The notes under the pieces: model-generated
The model's database searches: none
Told to the model about the DNA's origin: nothing
Seen by the model: the letters and a program-made list of their open reading frames with translations, nothing else
Shown here: in pieces, positions 54,311 to 63,560 of the stretch
Layout: each line of letters starts with the position of its first letter
How positions within the stretch are numbered: position 1 is the first letter of the stretch
Assembly (NCBI RefSeq): GCF_002934605.1
Contig: NZ_PTJC01000005.1
Location: 1,364,001 to 1,428,000, forward strand
Reading direction: 5' to 3'
Length of the DNA: 64,000 nt
Source: Neolewinella xylanilytica
GTDB lineage: Bacteria; Bacteroidota; Bacteroidia; Chitinophagales; Saprospiraceae
Position numbers and translations under genes: made by a program

Positions 54311-54651
54311 GTCGATGGGGTATGCAGGTGAAGACATACCACCAGGTATGGTCGTTGCTCCGGCTTTTGCCCCCGGCCCCCAATCGGGGGGAGGATGCCC
54401 GATTCACTGCGATGTCTAGCGGTATGCGGTGAAGTAGTATCGCTCTCTAATGACGCACCGAAGCCGTTCGTTACCCGCACGGCACCTCCCCACCGGCCAA
54501 CTTCGCGGCAATACGTCCTGCCGGTCAGTCCGTTGGCGGGGGGCGGCGAAAAATTGCCTCGCCCGGGGAGGGCCGAGCGGGAGGGGCCTACTGCCGCCGT
54601 CAGCCCACCGCGGCGGCGGCGGGGGCAGCATAGCGGGTCTTACCTTTGGAC
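54311..54651. other. Intergenic gap between divergent genes
   Basis: No gene. It contains GGTATG..CATACC inverted arms near 54318-54340 and a GC-rich stretch 54530-54630. It ends with the -7 box of the esterase gene (54641-54648). Confidence 0.4.
54641..54648 (+). promoter_or_regulatory. -7 promoter element of the EreA-like gene
   Basis: TACCTTTG, perfect to TAnnTTTG, ends 3 nt before the ATG at 54652. It overrules the TTG start at 54646, which lies inside the box. Confidence 0.65.
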
Positions 54652-55902
54652 ATGCGCTTCCTGATCTTGCTTACCCTTTCCTGGTTTGTTTGCCTCCCGC
54701 GCGCCGGCGCCCAATGTCCCGACGGTTTGGAAAAATACCTGACCGGATTTTCCGGGTTGGAGGCCGGCGCGTTCTCCTTCCTTGACGATCAGCTCGACAG
54801 CGTATCCGTACTGGGCTACGGCGAGGATACCCACGGTTCGGCCGAGTTCACCCTTCTGGCGGGGGAACTGCTGAAGTACCTGGTGGAGCAGCACCGCTTT
54901 ACCGGTATCGTGCTGGAAACGATGGTGGGGGAGGGGGCCTATCTGGATGCCTACGTACAGGGGGAGCGCGACGACCGGGACTATCTCCTCAACGAGATCA
55001 ACAGCAGCTGGCGCTACCGGACGGAGGAGTTCGTGGCGCTGCTGGAATGGATGCGCGCCTATAACGTCGGCCACCCCGACCGGCCGATCCACCTGTACGG
55101 TAGCGAGATGCAGTTCGTACAGTCCGACGCGCGGCTGGTGGCGGATTACCTCTCCGCCCTGGGGCACGAGGTGGAGGTGGCCGCCTACGACAAACACCTC
55201 TGGCAGCGGTTCAGTCCGGAGGAGAAGGCGGCGCTCTTCAATAATTACCGGCAGTTGCTGGATTACGTGACGGTCCACGGCCCCGAACTGGTAACGGCGA
55301 GTTCCCGGGACGCTTACGAGGACATGTTGCGCCACGTGGAGGTCATCGGGCAATTCGTACTCGTCATCAACCAGCCGCGCGAACGCCACAAGCACGATCT
55401 GCGGGACCTGTACGCCGCCGAGAACCTGCTGCTACTCCTGCGCGACGGGTCGCGCGACGTTCGCTTACTCTACTGGGCGCACAACGCCCACGTTGGCGAC
55501 TGGGTGAGCAACGGGCAGGTGGACGTGACCGGCCACCAGCTGGCCAAGCGGATGGGGCGGGGGTACTATGGATTGGCGACCGACTTCGGGAACGGGGAAT
55601 TCGTAGCCCTGGCGCCGCGGGGTGAGGTGTGGGCCGACCAGGTCATTTCGTTCGAGCTGGACCCGACCACCTTTACATCCTGCCTGGCCCGGACCGGCAA
55701 GCCCTACAGCTTTCTGGATCTCCGGGCGGCCCGGAAGGACCCGGCCCTAAAGGCTTCCCTCTCGGGTCCGCTGAAGGTTATGGCCGGTGCCGGGGCACAG
55801 TACTACGGTCAACCGACGATCGAGGAAAACATGGGTAGCGCCTTCGACGGCATCCTGTACCTGGACCGGGTGCAACCCATCAACCGCCTCCCCCGGGAGT
55901 GA
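54652..55902 (+). CDS. Erythromycin-esterase family protein, exported
   Basis: A 416-residue member of the EreA/EreB-like family (PF05139), with a signal peptide ending AGAQ. Family motifs: GEDTHGSAEF (about 56-65, key His), FTGIVLETMVGEGAYLDAYV, WMRAYNVGHPDRPIHLYGSE, and WAHNAHVGDW (about 282-291). Characterised members open macrolide lactones or hydrolyse succinylated substrates; most chromosomal relatives have unknown targets, so resistance is not claimed. It is followed 42 nt later by a lipoprotein gene. Confidence 0.88.
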   Translation: MRFLILLTLSWFVCLPRAGAQCPDGLEKYLTGFSGLEAGAFSFLDDQLDSVSVLGYGEDTHGSAEFTLLAGELLKYLVEQHRFTGIVLETMVGEGAYLDAYVQGERDDRDYLLNEINSSWRYRTEEFVALLEWMRAYNVGHPDRPIHLYGSEMQFVQSDARLVADYLSALGHEVEVAAYDKHLWQRFSPEEKAALFNNYRQLLDYVTVHGPELVTASSRDAYEDMLRHVEVIGQFVLVINQPRERHKHDLRDLYAAENLLLLLRDGSRDVRLLYWAHNAHVGDWVSNGQVDVTGHQLAKRMGRGYYGLATDFGNGEFVALAPRGEVWADQVISFELDPTTFTSCLARTGKPYSFLDLRAARKDPALKASLSGPLKVMAGAGAQYYGQPTIEENMGSAFDGILYLDRVQPINRLPRE

Positions 55903-55944
55903 AGCCAGCCGGGCAACCCGTACCTTGGCGCCAACCCATCCGCT

Positions 55945-56757
55945 ATGCGTTTCTCACTCCTCACCGTGTTGCTCTTTCTCACTTTCGCGGCCTGTACGGG
56001 CGATACCGATCCCGTTACGGATAACCCGGGTAACTCGGTGGATTTTCCCATTGAGGAAGCGCCCCTCACCCTGGATCCCTACACCTTCGAGGATAGTGTC
56101 GCGCTGCGGTCGCACGGACCCTACTTCACCTACCGCCTGAATACCGTAAGGGCAGAGGGTGGATCCCAGGAGCTGCGCCGCCTGATCAACGATACGTTGA
56201 GCGCCCGGCTATTCGGCTTCGTCGTATCCGATAACCTCCCGCTGGATACCGCCGTTAAGGCGTACGTCAACCCGCTCTTCGCGGACTACACCAGCCAGGA
56301 CGTACAGGAAGAATGGTTGCAGGAAGCTCCCCAAGCCCTCAGTCGGCAACAGGAAGAGCGGACCGAGGTGGTGTACCGGGGCGACAGCCTGATCGTGTTC
56401 GGCCACCAGTACTACGAATACACCGGTGGCGCGCACGGCATGTCGTTCACTACGCTGCTGCCGTTCCGGGTCGATCCGCCGCAATTCCTCACCTATGACG
56501 ACTTTTTTGCAGCGGGAACGGAGGATGCGCTCAGCCGGCTCCTGACGGCAAAGGCCATGGAACACCCGGACCGGGTGTTCGGGGATTCCATTCCCGTCAC
56601 CCGCAATGTCGCGCCCTTACCGGACGGGATGCGGTTCTTGTACGATCCGTACGCGATCGGTCCGTACAGCTCTGGGGAGATCGCCCTGGACCTGCCCTAC
56701 GCCGTGCTGGAAGGAATACTACGGCCGGGGGTGGCCGACCTGGCGCGCTCTTGGTAG
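55945..56757 (+). CDS. DUF3298/DUF4163 lipoprotein
   Basis: A 270-residue lipoprotein (LTFAAC, Cys17). The N-terminal half (about 45-160) matches the DUF4163 type and the C-terminal half the DUF3298 type, with the signatures GHQYYEYTGGAHGMSFTTLL (His-rich, typical) and FLYDPYAIGPYSSGEIALDL. Bacillus RsiV, an anti-sigma factor, carries this domain and binds lysozyme through it, so an envelope-sensing or glycan-binding role is possible but unproven. TACCTTGG lies at 55921-55928 as a possible -7 element. Confidence 0.85.
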   Translation: MRFSLLTVLLFLTFAACTGDTDPVTDNPGNSVDFPIEEAPLTLDPYTFEDSVALRSHGPYFTYRLNTVRAEGGSQELRRLINDTLSARLFGFVVSDNLPLDTAVKAYVNPLFADYTSQDVQEEWLQEAPQALSRQQEERTEVVYRGDSLIVFGHQYYEYTGGAHGMSFTTLLPFRVDPPQFLTYDDFFAAGTEDALSRLLTAKAMEHPDRVFGDSIPVTRNVAPLPDGMRFLYDPYAIGPYSSGEIALDLPYAVLEGILRPGVADLARSW

Positions 56758-56982
56758 ACGGTCGATTCGGGGGGCGGCGATGACGGACTGGATAGCCCAA
56801 CCAGCCGACCCATAGAGCGGTGATTCGACCGATCAGCGGGGGTAGCCCCAGGCGCGGGGTGCGGGTACTTCACCCCAACTAAACCGTTTTAGTGGTAAAC
56901 CGTCGAGTCGAAACGCCGGATTGTCGAATCGCCCCACACGGCGTACACGTTCGGCCTTCCTTTGCCGCTATAACCCCGAGAA

Positions 56983-59574
56983 ATGAAAACCTATTCGTAT
57001 TCCAAAATTGTGATGTGTGTCGCCTTGTTGCTGCCGACGATCGCCCTGGAGGCTAATCCTCTGGGCGCGGACGCGGGAGCGACGGGCTTTTTCACCGGCC
57101 CTATTGCCTGGAACCCCGCCGCCGGCTCGATTACGGGGCTGGTGGTTGACGGAACGGATAATTCCCCCGTGGCCTACGCTACCGTCAGTCTGTATAACGC
57201 CGCGGAGGAGTTGGTGAACGGCACCATCAGCGATGAGAACGGTCAGTTTACCGTTACCGACGTAGCCGACGGGACCTACCGCGTGGAGATCTCCTTTCTG
57301 GGCTACGAGGCCGTATCGGTTCCCAACGTGACCGTGGCGGGTGGCAAAGCGGCCTCCCTCGGGACCGTCACCCTCGGTGCATCGGCCGAGCTTTTGGAAG
57401 AAGTGACCGTAACCGGACAACGTTCCCTGATCGAGGAAAAAGTGGACCGCCTGGTCTACAATGCCGAGCAGGACCAACTCAGTAAGGGGGGCGATGCCAG
57501 CGACGTACTGCGGCGGGTACCGCTGCTCCAGGTAGACCTGGACGGCAACGTAAGCGTACGCGGCAACCAGAACATTCGGGTGCTGATCAACAACAAGCCT
57601 TCGACGATTATCGCCAGCAGCGTGGCGGATGCGATGAAGATGATCCCCGCCGACCAGATCAAGAGCGTGGAAGTCATCACCAGTCCCTCGGCGAAGTACG
57701 ACGCCGAAGGATCGGGCGGTATCATCAATATCATTACTAAGAAAAACAGCCTCGCGGGTTACTTCCTGAACGTGGATACCGGTATTGGCATCCGAGGCTC
57801 TAACCTCGGCCTCAACGGCAGTTACCGCCGGGGTAAGTTCGGGGTGACCCTTGGTGGATTCGGCCGGGCGTTTTACAACAACTCGGAGACTTCCCTGGTC
57901 CAGCAATTTACGGATAGCCGCAGCGAACAGTACGGCGAAGGCAGCGACAACGGCCTTTTCGGCCGCTACAACCTCGGCCTCGATTACGACCTCACCGACA
58001 AGATGTTCCTCTCCGGTGGCGTGCGTTTCGGCATCCGCAACTTCGACCGCGACCAGCTACAGACAACCAATGTATTTGCCGAGGAGACGCCGATCTCCAC
58101 CTTCCTGCGCGACATCGAAAGCGAGAGCGGTGGCAACAGCATCGACTTCAACCTGGATTACCTCTACGTCATCAAACCCGGGCGCGAGCTGAGCATCTCC
58201 ACCCTGTATAGTACGACCGACGAAAACAGCAACTTCATCTCCAGCAACCTCGACGGACAAGAGACCGTCCTGAGCCGCCTGCAGAATCTCAACGACAATA
58301 ACAACCAGGAGATCACCCTGCAAACGGATTACATCCACCCCATCGGGGAAACCCAGATCATCGAGGTCGGTGCCAAGGGCATCCTGCGGCAGGTGAACAG
58401 CGACTTCAGCTACCTGAGCTCCGAAGGCAACGGTGCGTTCACGCTCGATCCTTCCAATCCGGCCGGTACGCTTGACTACAGCCAGGATATCGCCGCCGCG
58501 TACGGTGCCTATACCCTCAGCCTGCCCGGCGACCTGACCGTGAAGGCCGGCCTCCGCTACGAACAGACGATGATCGATGCCACCCAGAATAACGAGGGCA
58601 TTGAAATACCCGACTATAATAACCTGGTACCGAGCGTCAACTTCTCGAAGCGACTAGGCCAAACCACTACCGTAAAGGCTGGCTACAGCCGCCGGATCCA
58701 GCGTCCCTGGCTGCGCCAGTTGAACCCTAACGTCAACCTGCAGAACACCCAGAATATCGAGGTCGGTAACCCACTGCTGAGCCCCGAACTGACCGATAAC
58801 TTCGAGTTGGGCTACAGCAACATGATCGGCAAGACCTACCTCAACCTGTCCCTCTTCGGACGGAACACCGACAATGCCATCAACGAGGTCCGCACCCCGA
58901 TCGATAGCCTGGACGGGGTGCTGCTGACCACCTACGAAAACATCGGAAAAGAACAGGCCGTCGGCGCCAACGTCTTCCTCAACCTGTACCTCACCAACCG
59001 GTGGACCGTCAACGGCGGATTCGACGTCGATTACGCTCAGCTGGAAGGGCAGGTGACGGGCGTAGACGGAATATCCGTCACCCAGACCAACTCCGGCTTC
59101 AACTACGGCGGCCGGCTAATGAGCCAACTGAAGCTGAACAAAGGCTGGACCGCGCAGGCTTTCACCTTCATGCGGGGCCGCCGGGTTCAGCTACAGGGTT
59201 CCCGTGGCGGGTTCGGTATGTACGCGCTGGGGATGAGCAAGGAATTCAATGATGGCCGCGGCACCATCGGCCTCTCCGCCGAAAACTTTGCTGGCCGGGG
59301 CTGGACCATCCGGAGCGAACTGGAAACGCCGAACTTCACCCAGGTGCGGGAAGACCTGCTCCTCAACCGCAACGTGAAGCTCACCTTTAGCTACAAGTTC
59401 GGCGAACTGGAAGCAGACCGTGCTCGCCGCAAAACCCGTTCGGTGACCAACGACGACCTCATGGGCGGCGGTGAAGACGGCGGCGATGGCGGAGGAGCCG
59501 CACCCGCTCAGGGCCGCCGGGGTGGAAAAGCGCCCGCACCTAAGAAGGAGCGCAAAAACAAGAACAAGGAGTAA
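56983..59574 (+). CDS. TonB-dependent-receptor-like outer-membrane protein (CarboxypepD_reg, plug, barrel)
   Basis: An 863-residue outer-membrane protein. After the signal peptide (about 1-25), a CarboxypepD_reg domain (about 45-130, GLVVDGTDNSPVAYATVSLY) precedes a plug domain (about 150-255, ending SAKYDAEGSGGIINIITKK). A 22-strand-type barrel of the OMP_b-brl family follows, with the RRIQRPWLRQLNPNVNLQNT segment typical of this group. The C-terminus is extended by a Gly/Ala- then Lys/Arg-rich tail (GRRGGKAPAPKKERKNKNKE), odd for a barrel, which normally ends on an aromatic strand. The substrate is unknown. A terminator follows. Confidence 0.9.
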   Translation: MKTYSYSKIVMCVALLLPTIALEANPLGADAGATGFFTGPIAWNPAAGSITGLVVDGTDNSPVAYATVSLYNAAEELVNGTISDENGQFTVTDVADGTYRVEISFLGYEAVSVPNVTVAGGKAASLGTVTLGASAELLEEVTVTGQRSLIEEKVDRLVYNAEQDQLSKGGDASDVLRRVPLLQVDLDGNVSVRGNQNIRVLINNKPSTIIASSVADAMKMIPADQIKSVEVITSPSAKYDAEGSGGIINIITKKNSLAGYFLNVDTGIGIRGSNLGLNGSYRRGKFGVTLGGFGRAFYNNSETSLVQQFTDSRSEQYGEGSDNGLFGRYNLGLDYDLTDKMFLSGGVRFGIRNFDRDQLQTTNVFAEETPISTFLRDIESESGGNSIDFNLDYLYVIKPGRELSISTLYSTTDENSNFISSNLDGQETVLSRLQNLNDNNNQEITLQTDYIHPIGETQIIEVGAKGILRQVNSDFSYLSSEGNGAFTLDPSNPAGTLDYSQDIAAAYGAYTLSLPGDLTVKAGLRYEQTMIDATQNNEGIEIPDYNNLVPSVNFSKRLGQTTTVKAGYSRRIQRPWLRQLNPNVNLQNTQNIEVGNPLLSPELTDNFELGYSNMIGKTYLNLSLFGRNTDNAINEVRTPIDSLDGVLLTTYENIGKEQAVGANVFLNLYLTNRWTVNGGFDVDYAQLEGQVTGVDGISVTQTNSGFNYGGRLMSQLKLNKGWTAQAFTFMRGRRVQLQGSRGGFGMYALGMSKEFNDGRGTIGLSAENFAGRGWTIRSELETPNFTQVREDLLLNRNVKLTFSYKFGELEADRARRKTRSVTNDDLMGGGEDGGDGGGAAPAQGRRGGKAPAPKKERKNKNKE

Positions 59575-59632
59575 CCCTCCGACCGGAATTTAGTGAGTGT
59601 AAGTGCCTGCTGCTTAGGGCACTCCCCATCGA

Positions 59633-59666
59633 GCCCCCGCGCCAGTTTCGGCGGCGGGGGCTTTTT
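59633..59666 (+). terminator. Rho-independent terminator after the receptor gene
   Basis: GCCCCCGC (59633-59640) pairs with GCGGGGGC (59654-59661), loop 13 nt, then five T residues. Confidence 0.85.
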
Positions 59667-59715
59667 CGTGTGTGGCGGGGATTTTGTATTCTTGGTGTAT
59701 TCAATCACCTTCGAC

Positions 59716-61077
59716 ATGCAACAGCGTAAAATCACCCTCTCCGAATCTGAGATCCCCGACCAGTGGTACAACATCGTGGCCGATATGCCCAACCGACCGC
59801 TGCCGCCGCTCCACCCGGGAACGCGGGAGCCGATCGGTCCCGACGCCCTCGCCCCCCTCTTTCCGGAAGAGCTGATCAAGCAGGAAGTGAGCACGGAGCG
59901 GTGGATCGACATTCCGGACGAAGTGCGGAACATCTATTCGCTGTGGCGGCCAACGCCCATGTACCGGGCGTACGGACTGGAAAAGGCCCTGGATACGCCC
60001 GCCCGGATCTACTACAAATACGAGGGGGTAAGTCCGAGCGGCTCCCACAAGCCCAACACCGCCGTGGCCCAGGCCTACTACAACAAGGCAGCCGGGGTGA
60101 AGCGGATCACCACCGAGACCGGTGCCGGGCAGTGGGGTTCGGCCCTCAGCTTCGCTTGCCAGCACTTCGGCCTGGAATGCGAGGTCTACATGGTTCGGCT
60201 CAGCTACGAACACAAGCCTTATCGCAAGGTGATGATGAATACCTGGGGCGCTACCGTATATCCGTCTCCCTCCGATCGGACGGAGGCCGGGCGCAAGGTG
60301 CTCGCCAAGGATCCGGATACCACCGGCAGCCTGGGTATCGCCATCTCCGAGGCCGTGGAGCGGGCGGCCACCGACCCCGATACCAAGTACGCGCTGGGCA
60401 GCGTGCTCAACCACGTTTTACTTCACCAGACGATCATCGGGCAGGAAGCCCTGCTCCAGATGGAAAAGGCCGGGGAGCTGCCCGACGTCGTGATCGCACC
60501 CTTCGGCGGTGGGTCCAACTTCGCGGGTATTGCCTTTCCCTTCCTGCGGCTGAGCCTGACCCAAGGAAAACAGATCCGCTGTGTGGCCAGCGAACCCGCC
60601 AGTTGCCCCAAATTGACCCGCGGCCAGTTTCGCTACGACTTCGGCGATACGGTAGGCATGACGCCGCTGCTGCCCATGTATACCCTCGGCCATAATTTCG
60701 TTCCGGCGCCCATCCACGCCGGCGGACTCCGCTACCACGGCGCGGGCGTCATCGTGAGCCAGCTGCTGAAGGACGGGCTCATCGAGGCCCGCGCCCACGA
60801 TAACCTGGAGGTATTTGAAGCCGGCATCGCCTTTGCGCGCGCCGAAGGGATCATTCCCGCCCCCGAGGCCGCCCACGGCATCGCCACGGCCATTCGTGAG
60901 GCGGAGCGCTGTAAGGAAGCCGGGGAGGACAAGGTGATTCTCATTAACCTCTGCGGTCACGGCAACTTCGACATGAAGGCCTACCAGGATTATTTCGCGG
61001 GGAAGATCGAATCCCACGAGCTCACGACCGCGGAGATCGAAAGCTCGCTGGCGGAACTGGACACGCCCCTGGCCTAA
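59716..61077 (+). CDS. trpB2: Tryptophan synthase beta chain-like protein, TrpB2 type
   Basis: PLP-dependent fold-type II enzyme making tryptophan from serine and indole without needing TrpA. The 453-residue protein has the TrpB2 N-terminal block [20 protein letters not shown], the PLP-lysine motif GSHKPNTA (K112), [11 protein letters not shown], and the phosphate-binding GGGSNFAG. Length and start ([17 protein letters not shown]) are as in TrpB2 proteins. It is monocistronic and not in a trp operon, so it may salvage indole or supplement a canonical TrpB. The start at 59716 excludes an extension through the terminator region. Confidence 0.94.
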   Translation: MQQRKITLSESEIPDQWYNIVADMPNRPLPPLHPGTREPIGPDALAPLFPEELIKQEVSTERWIDIPDEVRNIYSLWRPTPMYRAYGLEKALDTPARIYYKYEGVSPSGSHKPNTAVAQAYYNKAAGVKRITTETGAGQWGSALSFACQHFGLECEVYMVRLSYEHKPYRKVMMNTWGATVYPSPSDRTEAGRKVLAKDPDTTGSLGIAISEAVERAATDPDTKYALGSVLNHVLLHQTIIGQEALLQMEKAGELPDVVIAPFGGGSNFAGIAFPFLRLSLTQGKQIRCVASEPASCPKLTRGQFRYDFGDTVGMTPLLPMYTLGHNFVPAPIHAGGLRYHGAGVIVSQLLKDGLIEARAHDNLEVFEAGIAFARAEGIIPAPEAAHGIATAIREAERCKEAGEDKVILINLCGHGNFDMKAYQDYFAGKIESHELTTAEIESSLAELDTPLA

Positions 61078-61199
61078 TTCCCGGGCCGGGGCCTTGGCAG
61101 GTTTATCACCCCAGCGTAAAGCTACCGACCGCGGGGCCCGAAAGGATGCCGGATACCGAACCCGGGACCGCGGGTGGACATAGTAGAATAAAGAACACT

Positions 61200-62351
61200 A
61201 TGCAAACTCCGCTCCCGCGCTCCGGCGCAAATCCCCTTATGCTGGCCTTTCTTTGTCTTTTCCTCTCCTGGGCCGTAACCGGTCAGAATGGGGAAGCCTT
61301 GACGGAAGCCGGTCCCGTAAAGATCGTGCCGATCGTCGACGGCCTCGAGCACCCCTGGGGAATGGCCTTCCTGCCCGACGGACGCATGCTGATCACCGAA
61401 CGGGCGGGCCGCCTCCGGATCCTGCAGTCGGACTCGACCCTATCGGAGCCCGTAGAAGGAATCCCGGAACTCCTCTCCTACGGGCAGGGCGGTCTGCTTG
61501 ACGTGGTGCTGGACCCCGACTTTGAGGAGAACCAATTCGTGTATCTATCCTTCGCGGATGGGGGGCAGGATTCGATGGCCTCCTCCGCCTTCGGCCGCGG
61601 CCGCTGGGTCGACGACCGGATCGAGGACTTCGAAACCCTCTTCGTACAGAACTACAAACTCCAGGGCCCCAACCACTTTGGCGGTCGCATCGAGTTCACC
61701 GACGACGGTATGCTGTATTTCACCATGGGCGAACGCTTCCAATTCGATCCGGCCCAGGACCTGAGCAATCACCTCGGTTCCATCGTGCGATTGAATACGG
61801 ACGGTACGGTACCCGACGATAACCCCTTCGTCGGACAGGAAAACGCCCTGCCCGAGATCTACTCCTACGGACACCGCAACATCGAGGCCGCGGCCATCGA
61901 TCCGGCTACCGGCATGCTGTGGGTCACCGAGATGGGCCCGATGGGCGGCGACGAATTCAACGCCGTGGAGGCCGGCAAAAACTACGGATGGCCGGTAGTC
62001 AGCTGGGGCGACAACTACGACGGAAGCAAAATTCCCGATCCGACCACCCGCCCCGAATTCGCGGACGCGGCGATTCACTGGTCGCCCACGATCTCTCCCT
62101 CGGGCATGGTTTTCTACACGGGCGACGCCTTCGAAGCCTGGCAGGGTAACGCGCTGATTGGTGGACTGACCGCTAGCGGCATTGTCCGCGTAGCCGTAGA
62201 TGGAACGACCGCCGAGGAAGTGGAACGCATCCCGATGGGCGTGCGGGTTCGCGAAGTCGCCCAGGCTCCCGACGGAACGATCTACGTGCTTTCCGATGCG
62301 GAGAACGGACAACTCTTCCACCTGCGTCCCTTCGACGAGAACGGAAAATAA
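61200..62351 (+). CDS. PQQ-type soluble sugar dehydrogenase (GSDH family)
   Basis: A 383-residue exported propeller enzyme of the aldose sugar dehydrogenase family (PF07995), oxidising aldose sugars in the periplasm with PQQ. Motifs: VDGLEHPWGMAFLPDGRMLITERAG, the catalytic-His region LQGPNHFGGRIEF, GSIVRLNTDGTVPDDNPFVG, EIYSYGHRNIEAAAIDP, EMGPMGGDEFNAVEAGKNYGW and ISPSGMVFYTGD. A signal peptide ends near AVTGQ. Two starts are possible: 61200 as given, or 61239, which would leave the dispersed palindrome at 61217-61228 outside the gene as its other copies are. No PQQ synthesis genes lie nearby. Confidence 0.9.
   Translation: MQTPLPRSGANPLMLAFLCLFLSWAVTGQNGEALTEAGPVKIVPIVDGLEHPWGMAFLPDGRMLITERAGRLRILQSDSTLSEPVEGIPELLSYGQGGLLDVVLDPDFEENQFVYLSFADGGQDSMASSAFGRGRWVDDRIEDFETLFVQNYKLQGPNHFGGRIEFTDDGMLYFTMGERFQFDPAQDLSNHLGSIVRLNTDGTVPDDNPFVGQENALPEIYSYGHRNIEAAAIDPATGMLWVTEMGPMGGDEFNAVEAGKNYGWPVVSWGDNYDGSKIPDPTTRPEFADAAIHWSPTISPSGMVFYTGDAFEAWQGNALIGGLTASGIVRVAVDGTTAEEVERIPMGVRVREVAQAPDGTIYVLSDAENGQLFHLRPFDENGK
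61217..61228 (-). repeat. Dispersed palindromic element, copy 4
   Basis: GCGCTCCGGCGC, reverse complement of the 12-mer. It lies between the two possible starts of the sugar dehydrogenase. Confidence 0.5.
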
Positions 62352-62371
62352 ACTACGTTCGCTATTCCCGG

Positions 62372-62401
62372 ACTGTTGCCCCGCCCCAAGGAGGCAACAG
62401 T
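62372..62401 (+). terminator. Hairpin between the sugar dehydrogenase and protease genes
   Basis: ACTGTTGCC (62372-62380) pairs with GGCAACAGT (62393-62401), loop 12 nt. No T run follows, so it is a weak terminator or a processing hairpin. Confidence 0.45.
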
Positions 62402-62450
62402 TCGTGGATTGGCAGACCCAATGGAATAGGCGTTCATAAGGCTGGATACT

Positions 62451-63560
62451 ATGACCTGGACCTTCCGTATCGGCCGCGTGGCCGGCATCGACGTGAAACT
62501 GCACTGGACCTTTCTCATCCTGCTGGGATGGGTATTTCTCAGCTACTTTCGCCAAAGCGGTGAATTGGCGGACGGCCTGACCGGCGTGGGTTTCATCCTG
62601 GCGTTATTCGGCTGCGTCGTGCTCCATGAATTCGGTCATGCTTTGGCCGCGCGGCGCTACGGGGTCAATACGCGCAACATCGTGCTGCTGCCCATCGGCG
62701 GCGTCGCCAACTTGGAGCGGCTACCGGAAGAACCGAAGGAAGAGCTTATCGTGGCGGCCGCGGGACCGGCGGTGAACGTGGTGATTGCCGTTATGCTGGC
62801 CGCCATCATCGCCGCTACGGGCGGTTTGCCGGACCAGGAAACGCTGGAGTCCATCACCCTGCCTTCCGGGCGGAACTTCCTCATCGGCCTCCTCAGCGTC
62901 AACATTCTGCTCGTGCTATTCAATCTGATCCCGGCCTTCCCGATGGACGGCGGCCGGATGCTCCGGGCGGTACTCAGCATGAAGTTCGACCGGGCGAAGG
63001 CCACGAACATCGCCGCCAAGCTGGGGCAGGCCCTCGCCATCGTTTTCGTTTTCCTGGGCTTCTTCGGCAACTTCTGGCTCGTCTTTATCGGGCTGTTCAT
63101 CTACCTGGGGGCCGGCGGGGAGAACCGCGCGGTTGGCATGCAGGCTTTGCTCGAGGGGTATCACGTAGCGGACGCCGTGATGCACCAGTATACCGCGCTG
63201 AACGTCCACCAGACCCTCGATTATGCGGTCTCCGTACTCCTCGACGGACAGGAGCGGGACTTCGTGGTCCTGGATGACGGGGAACCCGCCGGCATCCTGA
63301 CCCGCGACGACCTCATCCGCGGCCTGAAGGAACACGGTCGCGACGGCCGCATCGGTCAGGTGGCCCGCCGCCCCGATCTGCTGGAGCTCGACGCCGACAG
63401 CGAACTGCAGCTGGCCTACCAGCAACTGCGGGCCAGCTCCACGCCGATCTGTTTCGTGCGCGACGCCATGGGCCGCATCAGCGGGGTGCTGAACCTGGAA
63501 AATATCGAGGAGGTACTGTTGTTGCGGCGGGCGCTGGGGAATACGAAGAATCGACTTTGA
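62451..63560 (+). CDS. Site-2-type membrane metalloprotease with CBS domains
   Basis: A 369-residue M50-family intramembrane protease. Zinc ligands are H59-E-F-G-H63 in helix 2 and D166 in NLIPAFPMDGGRM. About six membrane helices span residues 15-225. Two CBS domains (about 235-360; VADAVMHQYTALNVHQTLDY, RDFVVLDDGEPAGILTRDDL) follow, which usually bind adenosyl nucleotides, so activity may respond to energy charge. It belongs to the SpoIVFB-like group; likely substrates are membrane-bound regulators, none identified. The start is the first ATG after the hairpin. Confidence 0.92.
   Translation: MTWTFRIGRVAGIDVKLHWTFLILLGWVFLSYFRQSGELADGLTGVGFILALFGCVVLHEFGHALAARRYGVNTRNIVLLPIGGVANLERLPEEPKEELIVAAAGPAVNVVIAVMLAAIIAATGGLPDQETLESITLPSGRNFLIGLLSVNILLVLFNLIPAFPMDGGRMLRAVLSMKFDRAKATNIAAKLGQALAIVFVFLGFFGNFWLVFIGLFIYLGAGGENRAVGMQALLEGYHVADAVMHQYTALNVHQTLDYAVSVLLDGQERDFVVLDDGEPAGILTRDDLIRGLKEHGRDGRIGQVARRPDLLELDADSELQLAYQQLRASSTPICFVRDAMGRISGVLNLENIEEVLLLRRALGNTKNRL

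Noticed and set aside
54652-55902. Macrolide-resistance gene
   Set aside because: Family-level match only; the chromosomal context and signal peptide give no support for resistance.
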